From Streptomyces alboniger (GTDB lineage: Bacteria; Actinomycetota; Actinomycetes; Streptomycetales; Streptomycetaceae): 64,000 bases of DNA. Every line of letters begins with the position of its first letter. Within the stretch, counting starts at the first letter, position 1. Below the pieces are notes generated by a model. That model saw only the letters and a list, made by a program, of their open reading frames with translations, was not told the origin of the DNA and made no database searches. Made by a program: the position numbers and the translations under genes. Where the stretch lies: NCBI RefSeq assembly GCF_008704395.1, contig NZ_CP023695.1:5766001-5830000 (forward strand). The letters are read 5' to 3'. Positions 39,375 through 48,795 of this stretch are shown here, piece by piece.

Positions 39375-40903
39375 GCGTCACCGCCTGGCAGAACCCCCTG
39401 AGGGACGCCCGCGACCGGCGCCTGCCGCGCATCGCGGGCCCCTCCGGGCTCGTCATCTTCGGCGTCACCGGCGACCTGTCCCGCAAGAAGCTGATGCCGG
39501 CCGTCTACGACCTCGCCAACCGCGGTCTGCTCCCGCCGGGCTTCTCGCTCCTCGGGTTCGCCCGCCGCGAGTGGGAGGACCAGGACTTCGCGCAGGTCGT
39601 CCACGACTCGGTGCGCGAGCACGCCCGCACCCCCTTCCGCGAGGAGGTCTGGCAGCAGCTCGCCGACGGCATGCGCTTCATCCCGGGCGACTTCGACGAC
39701 GACACCGCGTTCCGGCAGCTGCGGGAGGCGGTCGACGAGCTGGACGAGAAGCGCGGTACGAGCGGCAACTACGCCTTCTACCTCTCCGTACCGCCGAAGT
39801 TCTTCCCGAAGGTCGTCCAGCAGCTCAAGAAGCACGGGCTCGCGGACGCCCCCGAGGGCTCCTGGCGCCGCGCCGTCATCGAGAAGCCGTTCGGCCACGA
39901 CCTCGCGTCGGCCAAGGACCTGAACGCGATCGTCCACGAGGTGTTCGCCCCCGACCAGGTCTTCCGCATCGACCACTACCTCGGCAAGGAGACCGTCCAG
40001 AACATCCTGGCGCTCCGCTTCGCCAACCAGATGTACGAGCCCATCTGGAACCGGTCGTACGTCGACCACGTGCAGATCACGATGGCCGAGGACATCGGCA
40101 TCGGCGGCCGCGCCGGCTACTACGACGGCATCGGCGCCGCCCGCGACGTCATCCAGAACCACCTGCTCCAGCTGATGGCCCTCACCGCCATGGAGGAGCC
40201 GGCCGCGTTCGACGCCGAGTCGCTCGTGATGGAGAAGCTGAAGGTCCTCAAGTCGGTGCGCCTGCCCGACGACCTGTCGGCGTCCACGGTCCGCGCGCAG
40301 TACGCGGAGGGCTGGCAGGGCGGCGAGAAGGTCAAGGGCTACCTCCAGGAAGAGGGCATCGACCCCGAGTCGAAGACCGACACCTACGCCGCGGTCAAGC
40401 TGGAGGTCGACAACCGCCGCTGGGCGGGCGTCCCCTTCTACCTGCGCACCGGCAAGCGCCTGGGCCGCCGCGTCACCGAGATCGCGGTCGTCTTCCAGCG
40501 CGCCCCGCACTCGCCGTTCGACTCCACCGCCACCGAGGAGCTGGGCCAGAACGCCATCGTCGTCCGCGTCCAGCCCGACGAGGGCATGACCGTGCGCTTC
40601 GGCTCGAAGGTGCCGGGTACGTCGATGGAGATCCGCGACGTGTCCATGGACTTCGCGTACGGCGAGTCCTTCACCGAGTCCAGCCCGGAAGCGTACGAAC
40701 GGCTGATCCTGGACGTACTGCTGGGCGACGCCAACCTCTTCCCGCGCACGGAGGAGGTCGAGGAGTCCTGGCGCATCCTCGACCCCGTCGAGGCGCACTG
40801 GGACACCCACGGCAGGCCCGCCCGGTACGCCTCGGGCAGCTGGGGCCCGAGGGAAGCGGACGAGATGCTCGCACGAGACGGACGGAGCTGGCGCAGGCCA
40901 TGA
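39371..40903 (+). CDS. zwf: Glucose-6-phosphate dehydrogenase
   Basis: A 510-residue full-length enzyme, oxidising glucose 6-phosphate to 6-phosphogluconolactone and making NADPH. The nucleotide-binding motif is [15 protein letters not shown]. The substrate/catalytic signature [13 protein letters not shown] contains the active-site His. The GTG start overlaps the transaldolase stop, and the stop overlaps the opcA ATG. OpcA, its actinobacterial assembly partner, follows directly, which supports the assignment. A paralogue elsewhere in the chromosome is likely, because Streptomyces usually carry two zwf clusters. Confidence 0.97.
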   Translation: MSVTAWQNPLRDARDRRLPRIAGPSGLVIFGVTGDLSRKKLMPAVYDLANRGLLPPGFSLLGFARREWEDQDFAQVVHDSVREHARTPFREEVWQQLADGMRFIPGDFDDDTAFRQLREAVDELDEKRGTSGNYAFYLSVPPKFFPKVVQQLKKHGLADAPEGSWRRAVIEKPFGHDLASAKDLNAIVHEVFAPDQVFRIDHYLGKETVQNILALRFANQMYEPIWNRSYVDHVQITMAEDIGIGGRAGYYDGIGAARDVIQNHLLQLMALTAMEEPAAFDAESLVMEKLKVLKSVRLPDDLSASTVRAQYAEGWQGGEKVKGYLQEEGIDPESKTDTYAAVKLEVDNRRWAGVPFYLRTGKRLGRRVTEIAVVFQRAPHSPFDSTATEELGQNAIVVRVQPDEGMTVRFGSKVPGTSMEIRDVSMDFAYGESFTESSPEAYERLILDVLLGDANLFPRTEEVEESWRILDPVEAHWDTHGRPARYASGSWGPREADEMLARDGRSWRRP

Positions 40904-41841
40904 AGATCGATCTGACCGACACCACGGCAAGCAAGATCAATAAGGCGCTCGTGCAAGGACGCCGGGCCATCGGGACGCCCGCCGTGGGCGTGGTCCTGAC
41001 GATGGTCATCGTCACCGACGAGGAGAACGCCTACGACTCGGTGAAGGCGGCCGAGGAGGCCTCCCGCGAGCACCCCTCGCGCACCCTCGTCGTCATCCGG
41101 CGCACCGCCCGCTCCCCGCGCGACCGGCAGGGCAACCGCTTGGACGCCGAGGTGCGGGTCGGCTCCGAGGCGGGCACCGGCGAGACCGTGATCCTGCGCC
41201 TGTACGGCGAGGTCGGCCAGCACGCCGACTCCGTCGTCCTGCCGCTGCTCCTGCCCGACGCCCCCGTCGTCGTCTGGTGGCCGGTCGACGCGCCGGAGAA
41301 CCCCGCCAAGGACCCGCTGGGTGCGCTCGCCGCCCGCCGCATCACCGACGCGTACGCCGTCGAGGACCCCCTCGCGGCCCTCGCGGCCCGCGCCTCGTCC
41401 TACGCCCCCGGCGACACCGACCTCGCCTGGACCCGCCTCACGCCCTGGCGCTCCATGCTGGCCGCCGCCCTCGACCAGGCCCGCGTCGACGTCGTCTCGG
41501 CCGCCGTCGAGTCCGAGGCCGACAACCCCAGCGCCGAACTGCTCGCCCGCTGGCTGGGTGCCCGGCTCGGCGTCGCGGTGGAGCGCGTCACGACCGCCGG
41601 GCCCGTCGTCACCGCGGTCCGTCTCGGCACGGCCGACGGCGAGATCCGCATCGACCGCCCCGAGGGCCCCCTCGCCACCCTGTCCCTGCCCGGCCAGCCC
41701 GCGCGCACCCTCGCCCTGAAGGTGCGCTCGACCGCCGAGCTGATCGCCGAAGAGCTGCGCCGCCTCGACGCCGACGAGATGTACGCCGTCGCGCTGCACG
41801 GCGACGCCTCCGGCACGAAGGAGTCCGTACGACATGACTGA
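40900..41841 (+). CDS. opcA: Glucose-6-phosphate dehydrogenase assembly protein OpcA
   Basis: A 313-residue OpcA-family protein, which promotes assembly or activity of glucose-6-phosphate dehydrogenase in actinobacteria and cyanobacteria. The landmark segment is [17 protein letters not shown] near residue 115, followed by [12 protein letters not shown] and [16 protein letters not shown]. The ATG at 40900 shares bases with the zwf stop, and its 3' end overlaps pgi by eight bases. It has no catalytic motif of its own, in line with a chaperone-like role. Confidence 0.95.
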   Translation: MKIDLTDTTASKINKALVQGRRAIGTPAVGVVLTMVIVTDEENAYDSVKAAEEASREHPSRTLVVIRRTARSPRDRQGNRLDAEVRVGSEAGTGETVILRLYGEVGQHADSVVLPLLLPDAPVVVWWPVDAPENPAKDPLGALAARRITDAYAVEDPLAALAARASSYAPGDTDLAWTRLTPWRSMLAAALDQARVDVVSAAVESEADNPSAELLARWLGARLGVAVERVTTAGPVVTAVRLGTADGEIRIDRPEGPLATLSLPGQPARTLALKVRSTAELIAEELRRLDADEMYAVALHGDASGTKESVRHD

Positions 41842-43486
41842 CAGCACGCCGCTTCTCGCCCGCCGCCCGCAGTGGACCGCCCTGGAGGACCACCGCGCCA
41901 AGTTCAACGGCACGCACCTGCGCGACCTGTTCGCCGCCGACCCGTCACGCGCCGAGCGGTACACCGTCCAGGTCGGCGACCTGCACATCGACTACAGCAA
42001 GCACGTCGTCACCGACGAGACGCTCGCCCTCCTCCAGGAGCTGGCCGCCGCCACCGACGTGTTCGGGCAGCGCGACGCCATGTTCCGCGGCGAGAAGATC
42101 AACACGACGGAGGGGCGCGCGGTCCTGCACACGGCCCTGCGGGCACCCGCCGACGCCGTGATCGAGGTCGACGGCGAGAACGTCGTGCCGAAGGTGCACG
42201 CCGTACTCGACAAGATGGCCGCCTTCTCCCAGAAGATCCGTACGGGGGAGTGGACCGGCCACACCGGCAAGCGCGTCCGCAACATCGTCAACGTCGGCAT
42301 CGGCGGCTCCGACCTCGGCCCCGCGATGGCCTACGACGCGCTGCGCCCGTACACCGCACGGGATTTGACGTTCCGCTTCGTCTCGAACGTCGACGGCGCC
42401 GACCTCCACGAGGCCGTCCGCGACCTCGACCCCGCCGAGACGCTGTTCATCATCGCCTCGAAGACCTTCACCACGATCGAGACGATCACCAACGCCAAGG
42501 CCGCGCGCTCCTGGCTGCTGGCCTCCCTCGGTGACGAGGCGGCCGTGGCCAAGCACTTCGTGGCCCTGTCGACCAACGCCGAGAAGGTCGCCGAGTTCGG
42601 CATCGACACGGCGAACATGTTCGAGTTCTGGGACTGGGTCGGCGGCCGCTACTCCTTCGACTCGGCCATCGGCCTGTCCCTGATGATCGCCATCGGCCCG
42701 GACGCCTTCCGCGAGCTGCTGGACGGCTTCCGCGTCGTCGACGAGCACTTCCGCACGGCACCGGCCGAGGCCAACGCGCCCTTGCTGATGGGTCTGCTGG
42801 GCATCTGGTACGGCAACTTCCACGACGCCCAGGCGCACGCGGTGCTCCCGTACTCGCACTACCTCTCCAAGTTCACCGCCTACCTCCAGCAGCTCGACAT
42901 GGAGTCCAACGGCAAGTCCGTGGACCGCGAGGGCCGCCCGGTCCAGTGGCAGACGGGCCCCGTCGTCTGGGGCACGCCCGGCACCAACGGCCAGCACGCG
43001 TACTACCAACTCATCCACCAGGGCACGAAGCTGATCCCGGCGGACCTCATCGGCTTCGCGAAGCCGGTCGATGAGCTGGGCCCCGAACTCGCCGCGCAGC
43101 ACGACCTGTTGATGGCCAACCTCTTCGCGCAGGGCCAGGCGCTCGCCTTCGGCAAGACGCCCGACGAGGTGCGCGCCGAGGGCGTGGCGGAGGAACTGGT
43201 CCCGCACAAGACGTTCAAGGGCAACCACCCGACGACGACGGTCCTCGCGCGCGAACTCACCCCTTCGGTCCTCGGCCAGCTCATCGCCCTCTACGAGCAG
43301 AAGGTGTTCGTCCAGGGCGCCGTCTGGAACATCGACTCCTTCGACCAGTGGGGCGTCGAACTCGGCAAGGTCCTCGCCAAGCGCGTCGAGCCCGCCCTCG
43401 CCGAAGGCGCCGAGGTCCCCGGCCTCGACGCCTCCACGCGGTCCCTCGTCGCCACCTACCGCGCCCTGCGCGGCCGTACCTCCTGA
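41834..43486 (+). CDS. pgi: Glucose-6-phosphate isomerase
   Basis: A 550-residue phosphoglucose isomerase. The first signature is [18 protein letters not shown], with the phosphate-binding [13 protein letters not shown] and the catalytic Glu/His regions [12 protein letters not shown] and [16 protein letters not shown]. It interconverts glucose 6-phosphate and fructose 6-phosphate, returning pentose-pathway products to the top of the pathway. The ATG overlaps the opcA end, and no separate promoter is seen. Confidence 0.97.
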   Translation: MTDSTPLLARRPQWTALEDHRAKFNGTHLRDLFAADPSRAERYTVQVGDLHIDYSKHVVTDETLALLQELAAATDVFGQRDAMFRGEKINTTEGRAVLHTALRAPADAVIEVDGENVVPKVHAVLDKMAAFSQKIRTGEWTGHTGKRVRNIVNVGIGGSDLGPAMAYDALRPYTARDLTFRFVSNVDGADLHEAVRDLDPAETLFIIASKTFTTIETITNAKAARSWLLASLGDEAAVAKHFVALSTNAEKVAEFGIDTANMFEFWDWVGGRYSFDSAIGLSLMIAIGPDAFRELLDGFRVVDEHFRTAPAEANAPLLMGLLGIWYGNFHDAQAHAVLPYSHYLSKFTAYLQQLDMESNGKSVDREGRPVQWQTGPVVWGTPGTNGQHAYYQLIHQGTKLIPADLIGFAKPVDELGPELAAQHDLLMANLFAQGQALAFGKTPDEVRAEGVAEELVPHKTFKGNHPTTTVLARELTPSVLGQLIALYEQKVFVQGAVWNIDSFDQWGVELGKVLAKRVEPALAEGAEVPGLDASTRSLVATYRALRGRTS

Positions 43487-43530
43487 CCCCACCGACCCTC
43501 CGCTGACCTCCTGGAAAGAGAGCAACTGAC

Positions 43531-44409
43531 ATGCAGCTCGGACTCATCGGCCTCGGCAAGATGGGCGGCAACATGCGCGAGCGCATCCGCCGCGCCGGCC
43601 ACACCGTCATCGGCTACGACCGCAACCCCGACGTCTCCGACGTCGCCTCCCTCGCCGAACTCGTCGACAAGCTCGAAGGCCCGCGCGTCGTCTGGGTGAT
43701 GGTCCCCGCGGGCGCCGCCACCCAGTCGACCGTCGACGAGCTGAAGGACCTCCTCTCCGAGGGCGACATCGTCGTCGACGGCGGCAACTCCCGCTGGACG
43801 GACGACGAGAAGCACGCCGAGGAGCTGAGGGCCAAGGGCATCGGCTTCGTCGACTGCGGTGTCTCCGGCGGCGTCTGGGGCCTGGAGAACGGCTACGCCC
43901 TGATGGTCGGCGGCGACGACGAGCACGTCGCGCGCGTCAAGCCCGTCTTCGACGCCCTCAAGCCGGAGGGCGACTTCGGCTACGTCCACGCGGGCAAGGT
44001 CGGCGCCGGCCACTTCTCCAAGATGGTCCACAACGGCATCGAGTACGCCATGATGCAGGCCTACGCCGAGGGCTGGGAGCTGCTGGAGGCCGCCGACTCG
44101 GTGACCGACGTCCGCGAGGTCTTCCGCTCCTGGCAGCAGGGCACGGTCATCCGTTCCTGGCTGCTCGACCTGGCCGTCAACGCCCTGGACGACGACGAGC
44201 ACCTGGAGAAGCTGCGGGGCTTCGCCGCCGACTCCGGAGAGGGCCGCTGGACCGTCGAGGCGGCCATCGACAACGCCGTGCCGCTGCCGGCGATCACCGC
44301 GTCCCTCTTCGCCCGCTTCGCGTCCCGCCAGGACGACTCGCCGCAGATGAAGATGATCGCCGCGCTGCGCAACCAGTTCGGCGGCCACGCGGTCGAGTCC
44401 GCCAAGTAA
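43531..44409 (+). CDS. gnd: 6-phosphogluconate dehydrogenase (decarboxylating), short GndA type
   Basis: A 292-residue enzyme of the short, YqeC/GndA-like class, rather than the ~470-residue classical form. The Rossmann motif is GLIGLGKMGGNM, followed by VDGGNSRW, the substrate motif CGVSGGVWGLENGYALM and the catalytic Lys region GHFSKMVHNGIEYAM. It makes ribulose 5-phosphate with reduction of NAD(P). GGAAAGAGAG lies before the ATG. It is the last gene of the pentose phosphate operon; tandem 17-bp repeats follow it. Confidence 0.93.
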   Translation: MQLGLIGLGKMGGNMRERIRRAGHTVIGYDRNPDVSDVASLAELVDKLEGPRVVWVMVPAGAATQSTVDELKDLLSEGDIVVDGGNSRWTDDEKHAEELRAKGIGFVDCGVSGGVWGLENGYALMVGGDDEHVARVKPVFDALKPEGDFGYVHAGKVGAGHFSKMVHNGIEYAMMQAYAEGWELLEAADSVTDVREVFRSWQQGTVIRSWLLDLAVNALDDDEHLEKLRGFAADSGEGRWTVEAAIDNAVPLPAITASLFARFASRQDDSPQMKMIAALRNQFGGHAVESAK

Positions 44410-44434
44410 CGCCTCCAGGCAAGCAGCGCACCTG

Positions 44435-44473
44435 GAACCACAACGCATCCAGAACCACAACGTATCCAGAACC
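44435..44473 (+). repeat. 2.3 copies of a 17-bp tandem repeat downstream of gnd
   Basis: GAACCACAACGCATCCA at 44435-44451 and GAACCACAACGTATCCA at 44452-44468 differ at one base, and a partial third copy GAACC follows at 44469. It sits in the 85-base gap between gnd and the histidine phosphatase gene. No hairpin forms from it, and its role is unknown. Confidence 0.85.
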
Positions 44474-44494
44474 TTCGAAGGGGGGCGTGTCACC

Positions 44495-45094
44495 ATGGGT
44501 GACCTTCTGCTGGTCCGGCACGGCGAGACCGAGTGGAGCCTGACCGGACAGCACACCAGCTGGACGGACAAGCCCCTCACCCAGCACGGCGAGGAACAGG
44601 CCAAGTCCCTCGCCCCGTTCTTCGCCGGCCGGCCCTTCGCTCTCGCCCTCACCAGCCCGCTGGACCGCGCGGTCCGCACCGCCGATCTGGCGGGCCTGGC
44701 GGGGGCCACCCCGTACGACGATCTCCACGAGTGGGACTACGGGGCGTACGAAGGCATCACCACCCGCGAGATCCACCGCACCCGGCCCACCTGGGACCTC
44801 TGGACCGACGGCGTGCCGCCCGGCCCCGAAGGCCACCCGGGGAAGTCACCGGCCGAGGTCGGCGCACGGGCCGACCGCGTCCTGTCCCGCGTGGACGCGG
44901 CGCTCGCGGCCGACGAGGGAGACGTCGTCCTGGTCGCGCACGCGCACTTCCTGCGCGTGGTCACCGCCCGCCGCCTCGGCCTCGCACCTGCCGAGGGCCG
45001 TTTGTTCCAGCTGGGCACGGGCACGGTGAGCCGCCTGTCGACGGAGCACGGCCGCCCGGTCGTCGCGGCCTGGAACGTGCGCCCGCGCGACTGA
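44495..45094 (+). CDS. Histidine phosphatase superfamily (phosphoglycerate mutase-like) protein
   Basis: A 199-residue cytoplasmic phosphatase/mutase fold protein. The phospho-histidine motif is LLVRHGETEWSLTG, with the second Arg in TSPLDRAVRTADLAG, the Glu in HEWDYGAYEG and the late His in VAHAHFLRVV. The ATG at 44495 follows GAAGGGGGG. The size fits a phosphatase such as an acid sugar phosphatase rather than a glycolytic mutase. Its position directly after the pentose phosphate operon suggests a sugar-phosphate substrate, which is inference only. Confidence 0.88.
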   Translation: MGDLLLVRHGETEWSLTGQHTSWTDKPLTQHGEEQAKSLAPFFAGRPFALALTSPLDRAVRTADLAGLAGATPYDDLHEWDYGAYEGITTREIHRTRPTWDLWTDGVPPGPEGHPGKSPAEVGARADRVLSRVDAALAADEGDVVLVAHAHFLRVVTARRLGLAPAEGRLFQLGTGTVSRLSTEHGRPVVAAWNVRPRD

Positions 45095-45155
45095 TCCCGC
45101 AAGGCCGTGCGACCGACCCCCGCAAGGCCGTGCGACTGACCCCGCAAGACCGTGC
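45089..45155 (+). repeat. Three tandem ~22-bp repeats after the histidine phosphatase gene
   Basis: Units at 45089-45110, 45111-45133 and 45134-45155 share the pattern GAC-GA-CCCGCAAGGCCGTGC. The first unit contains the last sense codon and the stop of the phosphatase gene. The array runs into the hairpin at 45150-45187. It looks like slippage-generated 3' sequence. Confidence 0.8.
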
Positions 45156-45187
45156 GGCGCCGCGTCAGGAACGGCGGCGCCGCACGG
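45150..45187. terminator. 13-bp perfect hairpin between convergent genes
   Basis: The arms 45150-45162 and 45175-45187 are perfectly complementary around a 12-base loop. The structure lies between the convergent genes ending at 45094 and 45165 and covers the last codons of the minus-strand gene. It probably works as a bidirectional terminator. Confidence 0.7.
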
Positions 45188-45632
45188 CGTTCCACGCGTT
45201 TTCGGCGGCGTACGTGACGCGCAGCCGCCAGGCATCCAACTTGTCCGCCACGGCCGTGCGCACCTTCTGCCGCTTGAACCACGGCGGCAGCTCGCGAAAC
45301 GGCACGAAGGTCAGCGTGTCCCTGATGGCGTTCTCGGCGAAGCCGCCGCGCCCCTCCTTGTGCAGCGCCGCGTACAGCTCCGCCGTCAGCTCGCCGTTGA
45401 GCCGGGCCGCGGCGCCCGCCGCGGTGAAGGCGAAGCCCCGCCGGCCGCGGTCCGACAGGCGCATCGCCCTGACGATGCGCGGCGACGCCTCCTCCAGGGG
45501 GCAGTTGAAAGCCAGCCCGATGACCGCCGTCCCGATGCTCCGCTCGCCGCGCTCGAACGCCGCGTCCACTTCGGCGGGGTCGTCCATGCCGATCAAGCTC
45601 CCGCGCCTGTCCCAGCTCCACTCGGGCGACAT
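45165..45632 (-). CDS. Conserved hypothetical protein, helical
   Basis: A 155-residue soluble protein that I do not recognise. It has no signal peptide or membrane segment. Its middle and C-terminus are basic and helical (LPPWFKRQKVRTAVADKL, WNAVRRRRS). The ATG at 45632 follows GGAAGG; the open frame continues upstream but only through the fragment and the DUF72 gene in other frames. Its stop lies in the terminator loop next to the convergent phosphatase gene. No function is proposed. Confidence 0.7.
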   Translation of the reverse strand: MSPEWSWDRRGSLIGMDDPAEVDAAFERGERSIGTAVIGLAFNCPLEEASPRIVRAMRLSDRGRRGFAFTAAGAAARLNGELTAELYAALHKEGRGGFAENAIRDTLTFVPFRELPPWFKRQKVRTAVADKLDAWRLRVTYAAENAWNAVRRRRS

Positions 45633-45649
45633 GACCGGTCTTCCTTCCC

Positions 45650-45850
45650 TCACTCGTGGCGCAGTGCGGCCCCCACGATGCGCTCGGCCACCGGATTCAT
45701 ACCCGGGCCCTTCGCGTCGGTCGCGTTGACCGGGTAGACGAGGGTGCGGGAGCCGTCCTCGGCGGCGGCGACCAGGTTCGTGTAGCGCGCCCGGCAGCAG
45801 CTCTCCGCCGAACAGCGCGTGCGTGAGGGTCTCCAGGTCGGCCTTGCGGG
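45650..45850 (-). pseudogene. Frameshifted C-terminal gene remnant
   Basis: On the minus strand a coherent C-terminus (SRTLVYPVNATDAKGPGMNP, then ERIVGAALRHE and a stop at 45650) is open only back to about 45790. There it joins, in a different frame, to LETLTHALFGGELLPG. The two pieces read as one protein if a base is lost near 45776-45797. No start codon or ribosome site precedes it, and the DUF72 gene stops at 45869 just upstream. It is best read as the decayed end of a lost gene. I do not recognise the parent. Confidence 0.5.
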
Positions 45851-45868
45851 GGCGTGACCACCTCGGGG

Positions 45869-46870
45869 TCAAGTGGCCGATGTACCGGGGGAGTTGCCGG
45901 GGTTGTTCCCCAGGGGCTCCGGATCGAACAGCGTCGCTGCTTCGAACAGGGTCGTCCGGTCGAAGAGGGTTGCCGGATCGGACGGGGCCGACGAGGCATC
46001 CGCGCGTGCCAGATCGCCCGACGGCCCCCCGTCGATGAGCCGGCTCATCGACTCCGCCGCCCGGACCGCCGCGTCCGCACAGCAGTTGTTGAACAGGACG
46101 TGGACCTCGTCGGCACGCTCGGCCATGGAGCGCACGCGCGGAAGCCACTCGGCGAGTTCCGCCTCCGTGTACGTGTGGCGGAACTTGTCCTCCTTGGAAC
46201 CGGTGCCCCACGCCGTGCTGCGCCCGTGGAAGCGGACCACCGCGTGCCGCGGCGCGGCGACGGGGGCCACGGGAGGCATGGACCCCGGCAGCCCCTGCGC
46301 CGTGTCCACCGCGACCGCGGCCATGTCCAGCTCCGTCAGCAGCGCCTCGCTGCGGGCCCGCCGACCCTCCTGCCACCACGCGGGGTGCCGGAACTCCACG
46401 GCCACCGGCCAGCCCGCGGCGCGTTCGGCACACTCGCTCAGCGCCTTCTCCGCCCGGGGCCCCGGGGCGAACCAGGGCGGGAACTGGAACAGCAGCGTGC
46501 CCAGCCGGCCCGCCCGGCGAAGCGGTTCGAGCGCGCCGCTGAAGCGCTGCCACACGGTGTCGAGGAGCCAGGGGCCCGCCGGTTCGCCCCGCAGGTCGGC
46601 GGGGAGGGAGGCCTGCCGGGTCGGGTGCCCGGTGAGCAGGGAGAACGCCTTCACGTCGAAGCGGAACCCGTCCGGCGTGCGGTCCGCCCACAACCGGCAG
46701 GTCTCCTCGCGGGGGAGGGCGTAGTAGGTCGCGTCCACCTCCACCACCGGGAAACGGCCGGCGTAGTGGCGCAGCCGCCCCTCGGCGTCCCGTCGGCCCC
46801 GCGGATACCAGCCGCCGGCCAGCAGCGCGCGGTCCGTCCACGAACAGGTGCCCACCAGAATCTCGCTCAT
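45869..46870 (-). CDS. DUF72 (YecE-like) family protein
   Basis: A 333-residue TIM-barrel-like DUF72 protein. The start (EILVGTCSWTDRALLA) and conserved blocks VVEVDATYYALP, GFRFDVKAFSLLTGHP, LLFQFPPWF and AVEFRHPAWW are clear. The last ~45 residues are an unusual addition with three TLFD/TLFE-type repeats. The family fold resembles endonuclease IV-type barrels, but no biochemical function is established. The gene is not linked to an obvious operon partner. Confidence 0.88.
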   Translation of the reverse strand: MSEILVGTCSWTDRALLAGGWYPRGRRDAEGRLRHYAGRFPVVEVDATYYALPREETCRLWADRTPDGFRFDVKAFSLLTGHPTRQASLPADLRGEPAGPWLLDTVWQRFSGALEPLRRAGRLGTLLFQFPPWFAPGPRAEKALSECAERAAGWPVAVEFRHPAWWQEGRRARSEALLTELDMAAVAVDTAQGLPGSMPPVAPVAAPRHAVVRFHGRSTAWGTGSKEDKFRHTYTEAELAEWLPRVRSMAERADEVHVLFNNCCADAAVRAAESMSRLIDGGPSGDLARADASSAPSDPATLFDRTTLFEAATLFDPEPLGNNPGNSPGTSAT

Positions 46871-46892
46871 CCGGGCCGGGTACCCCGAAGCG

Positions 46893-47573
46893 TCAGGAGG
46901 TGCGCAGCGCCTTCAAAAGGCCGACGCGGTTGGTGGTGATCGCGTCGACGCCCGCGTCGATCAGACGGCGCATCGAGCGGCGGGTGTCGGGGGTCCACGC
47001 CGAGACGAGGAAGCCGTCGCGGTGCACCTGGAAGACCAGTTCGCGGTCGACCAGCGGGAAGCGGTAGTTGAGCCAGCGGGGCTTCACGGCGTCGAGCAGG
47101 ACACGGCGAGGCGGGGCCAGCGTCGTCCAGGTCAGTGCGATCTCCGCGGCCGGGTCGGCGTCGCGCACGGCGAGCATGGTCTCCCCGCCCGCGCAGTAGT
47201 GGACGCGGTCCGCGGCCCCGCACTCCGCGACGACCCCGACGATCGTCCGCACGGCGTCGTGCGTCGCCCCCGGCAGGTCGATCATCACCCGGTGCCCCGC
47301 CGTGGCCGCGAGGGCCGCTTCGAGCGTTGGCACGCCGCCCTCGGTGAGGCCGTCCACCTCGGCGGAGGACAGCACGCCGAGCGGACGGTCGTACCCCCAC
47401 AGGCGTTTGAGCGTCGCGTCGTGCAGCAGTACGGGTACGCCGTCGCCGCACAGGCGGACGTCGATCTCCACCGCGTCCGCGCCCTGTTCGAACGCGGAGC
47501 GCAGGGACGGGAGGGTGTTCTCGCGGACGCGGTAGGGATCGCCTCGGTGGGCCACGGCTGTCACAGTGCGCAT
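46893..47573 (-). CDS. Glycerophosphodiester phosphodiesterase family protein
   Basis: A 226-residue TIM-barrel GDPD. The catalytic His pair and acidic residues appear in AVAHRGDPYRVRENTLPS and GADAVEIDVRLCGDGVPVLLHD. C-terminal SAWTPDTRRSMRRLIDAGVDAI is typical. There is no signal peptide, so it acts in the cytoplasm on glycerophosphodiesters from phospholipid turnover. The ATG at 47573 lies 20 bases beyond the adenosine deaminase stop on the same strand, so the two are likely cotranscribed. Confidence 0.9.
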   Translation of the reverse strand: MRTVTAVAHRGDPYRVRENTLPSLRSAFEQGADAVEIDVRLCGDGVPVLLHDATLKRLWGYDRPLGVLSSAEVDGLTEGGVPTLEAALAATAGHRVMIDLPGATHDAVRTIVGVVAECGAADRVHYCAGGETMLAVRDADPAAEIALTWTTLAPPRRVLLDAVKPRWLNYRFPLVDRELVFQVHRDGFLVSAWTPDTRRSMRRLIDAGVDAITTNRVGLLKALRTS

Positions 47574-47593
47574 GGCCCCATTGTGGTGCCGGG

Positions 47594-48673
47594 TCACGGA
47601 GCCAGCCACGTCTCCGTGTACGTGTCGATCTCGGCGGCGATCCTGGCCTTGCCCGCGGGGTCGAGGAAGGACGCCTCCACGGCGTTCTTCGCGAGGGCCG
47701 CGACGCCGCGCTCGTCGAGGCCGAGGAGGCGGGCCGCGACGGCGTACTCGTTGTTCAGGTCGGTGCCGAACATGGGCGGGTCGTCGGAGTTGATCGTCAC
47801 GGTCACCCCGGCCTCGACGAACTGCCTGATCGGGTGCTCGTCGAGGGTGCGCACGGCGCGCGTCGCGATGTTCGAGGTCGGGCAGACCTCCAGCGGGATG
47901 CGGCGCTCGGCGAGGTGGGCGAGGAGCTTCGGGTCCTGGGCGGAGGTGGTGCCGTGGCCGATGCGCTCGGCGCCCAGGTGGATCAGGGCGTCCCAGACGG
48001 TCTCGGGCCCGGTCGTCTCGCCCGCGTGCGGCACCGAGTGCAGTCCGGCCGCGATGGCCTGGTCGAAATAGGGCTTGAACTGCGGACGGGGCACGCCGAT
48101 CTCGGGCCCGCCGAGCCCGAAGGAGACCAGGCCCTCGGGGCGCAGCTTGTCGGTGGTGGCGAGCCGCGCCGTCTCCTCGGCAGAGACGAGCCCGGCCTCG
48201 CCGGGGATGTCGAAGCACCAGCGCAGGACGGTGCCGAACTCCGCCTCGGCGGCCTTGCGGGCGTCCTCGATGGCGTCCATGAAGGCGCGGTCGTCGATGC
48301 CGCGGCGTACGGAGGAGTACGGGGTGATGGTCAGCTCGGCGTAGCGCACGTTCTGCCGGGCCATGTCGCGGGCCACCTCGTAGGTGAGCAGGCGCACGTC
48401 CTCGGGGGTGCGGATCAGGTCCACGACGGAGAGGTAGACCTGGATGAAGTGCGCGAAGTCCGTGAACGTGAAGTAGTCGGCTAGCGCCTCGGGGTCGGTC
48501 GGCACTGCGGAGTCGGGGTGCCGGGCGGCCAGCTCGGAGACGATGCGCGGGGAAGCCGAACCGACGTGGTGAACGTGCAGCTCCGCCTTGGGCAGCCCGG
48601 CGATGAAGGCGTGCGGGACGAGCGGGTCGTACGGGTCTCCTGCGGTGGCGGCTGCGCTCTGCTGCTCGGTCAC
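47594..48673 (-). CDS. add: Adenosine deaminase family protein
   Basis: A 359-residue amidohydrolase. The metal motif is KAELHVHHVGSAS (HxH), followed by HAGETTGPETVWDAL, the catalytic His in RIGHGTTSAQDP and the late Asp pair in INSDDPPMFGTDL. It deaminates adenosine to inosine or, in some actinobacteria, the related aminodeoxyfutalosine, so specificity should be treated as open. It heads a minus-strand pair with the GDPD gene. Confidence 0.87.
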   Translation of the reverse strand: MTEQQSAAATAGDPYDPLVPHAFIAGLPKAELHVHHVGSASPRIVSELAARHPDSAVPTDPEALADYFTFTDFAHFIQVYLSVVDLIRTPEDVRLLTYEVARDMARQNVRYAELTITPYSSVRRGIDDRAFMDAIEDARKAAEAEFGTVLRWCFDIPGEAGLVSAEETARLATTDKLRPEGLVSFGLGGPEIGVPRPQFKPYFDQAIAAGLHSVPHAGETTGPETVWDALIHLGAERIGHGTTSAQDPKLLAHLAERRIPLEVCPTSNIATRAVRTLDEHPIRQFVEAGVTVTINSDDPPMFGTDLNNEYAVAARLLGLDERGVAALAKNAVEASFLDPAGKARIAAEIDTYTETWLAP

Positions 48674-48795
48674 GGTTCCTCCCCAGGAACGGGCTTGATC
48701 GGCTGATCGATGGGTCGGGGATCATCGTAGGCGGCGGTCTTCGCGGGCGAAGCGGGGGCCGTAGCATGACGGAACGTATGAAAGAGGTGACCGCC

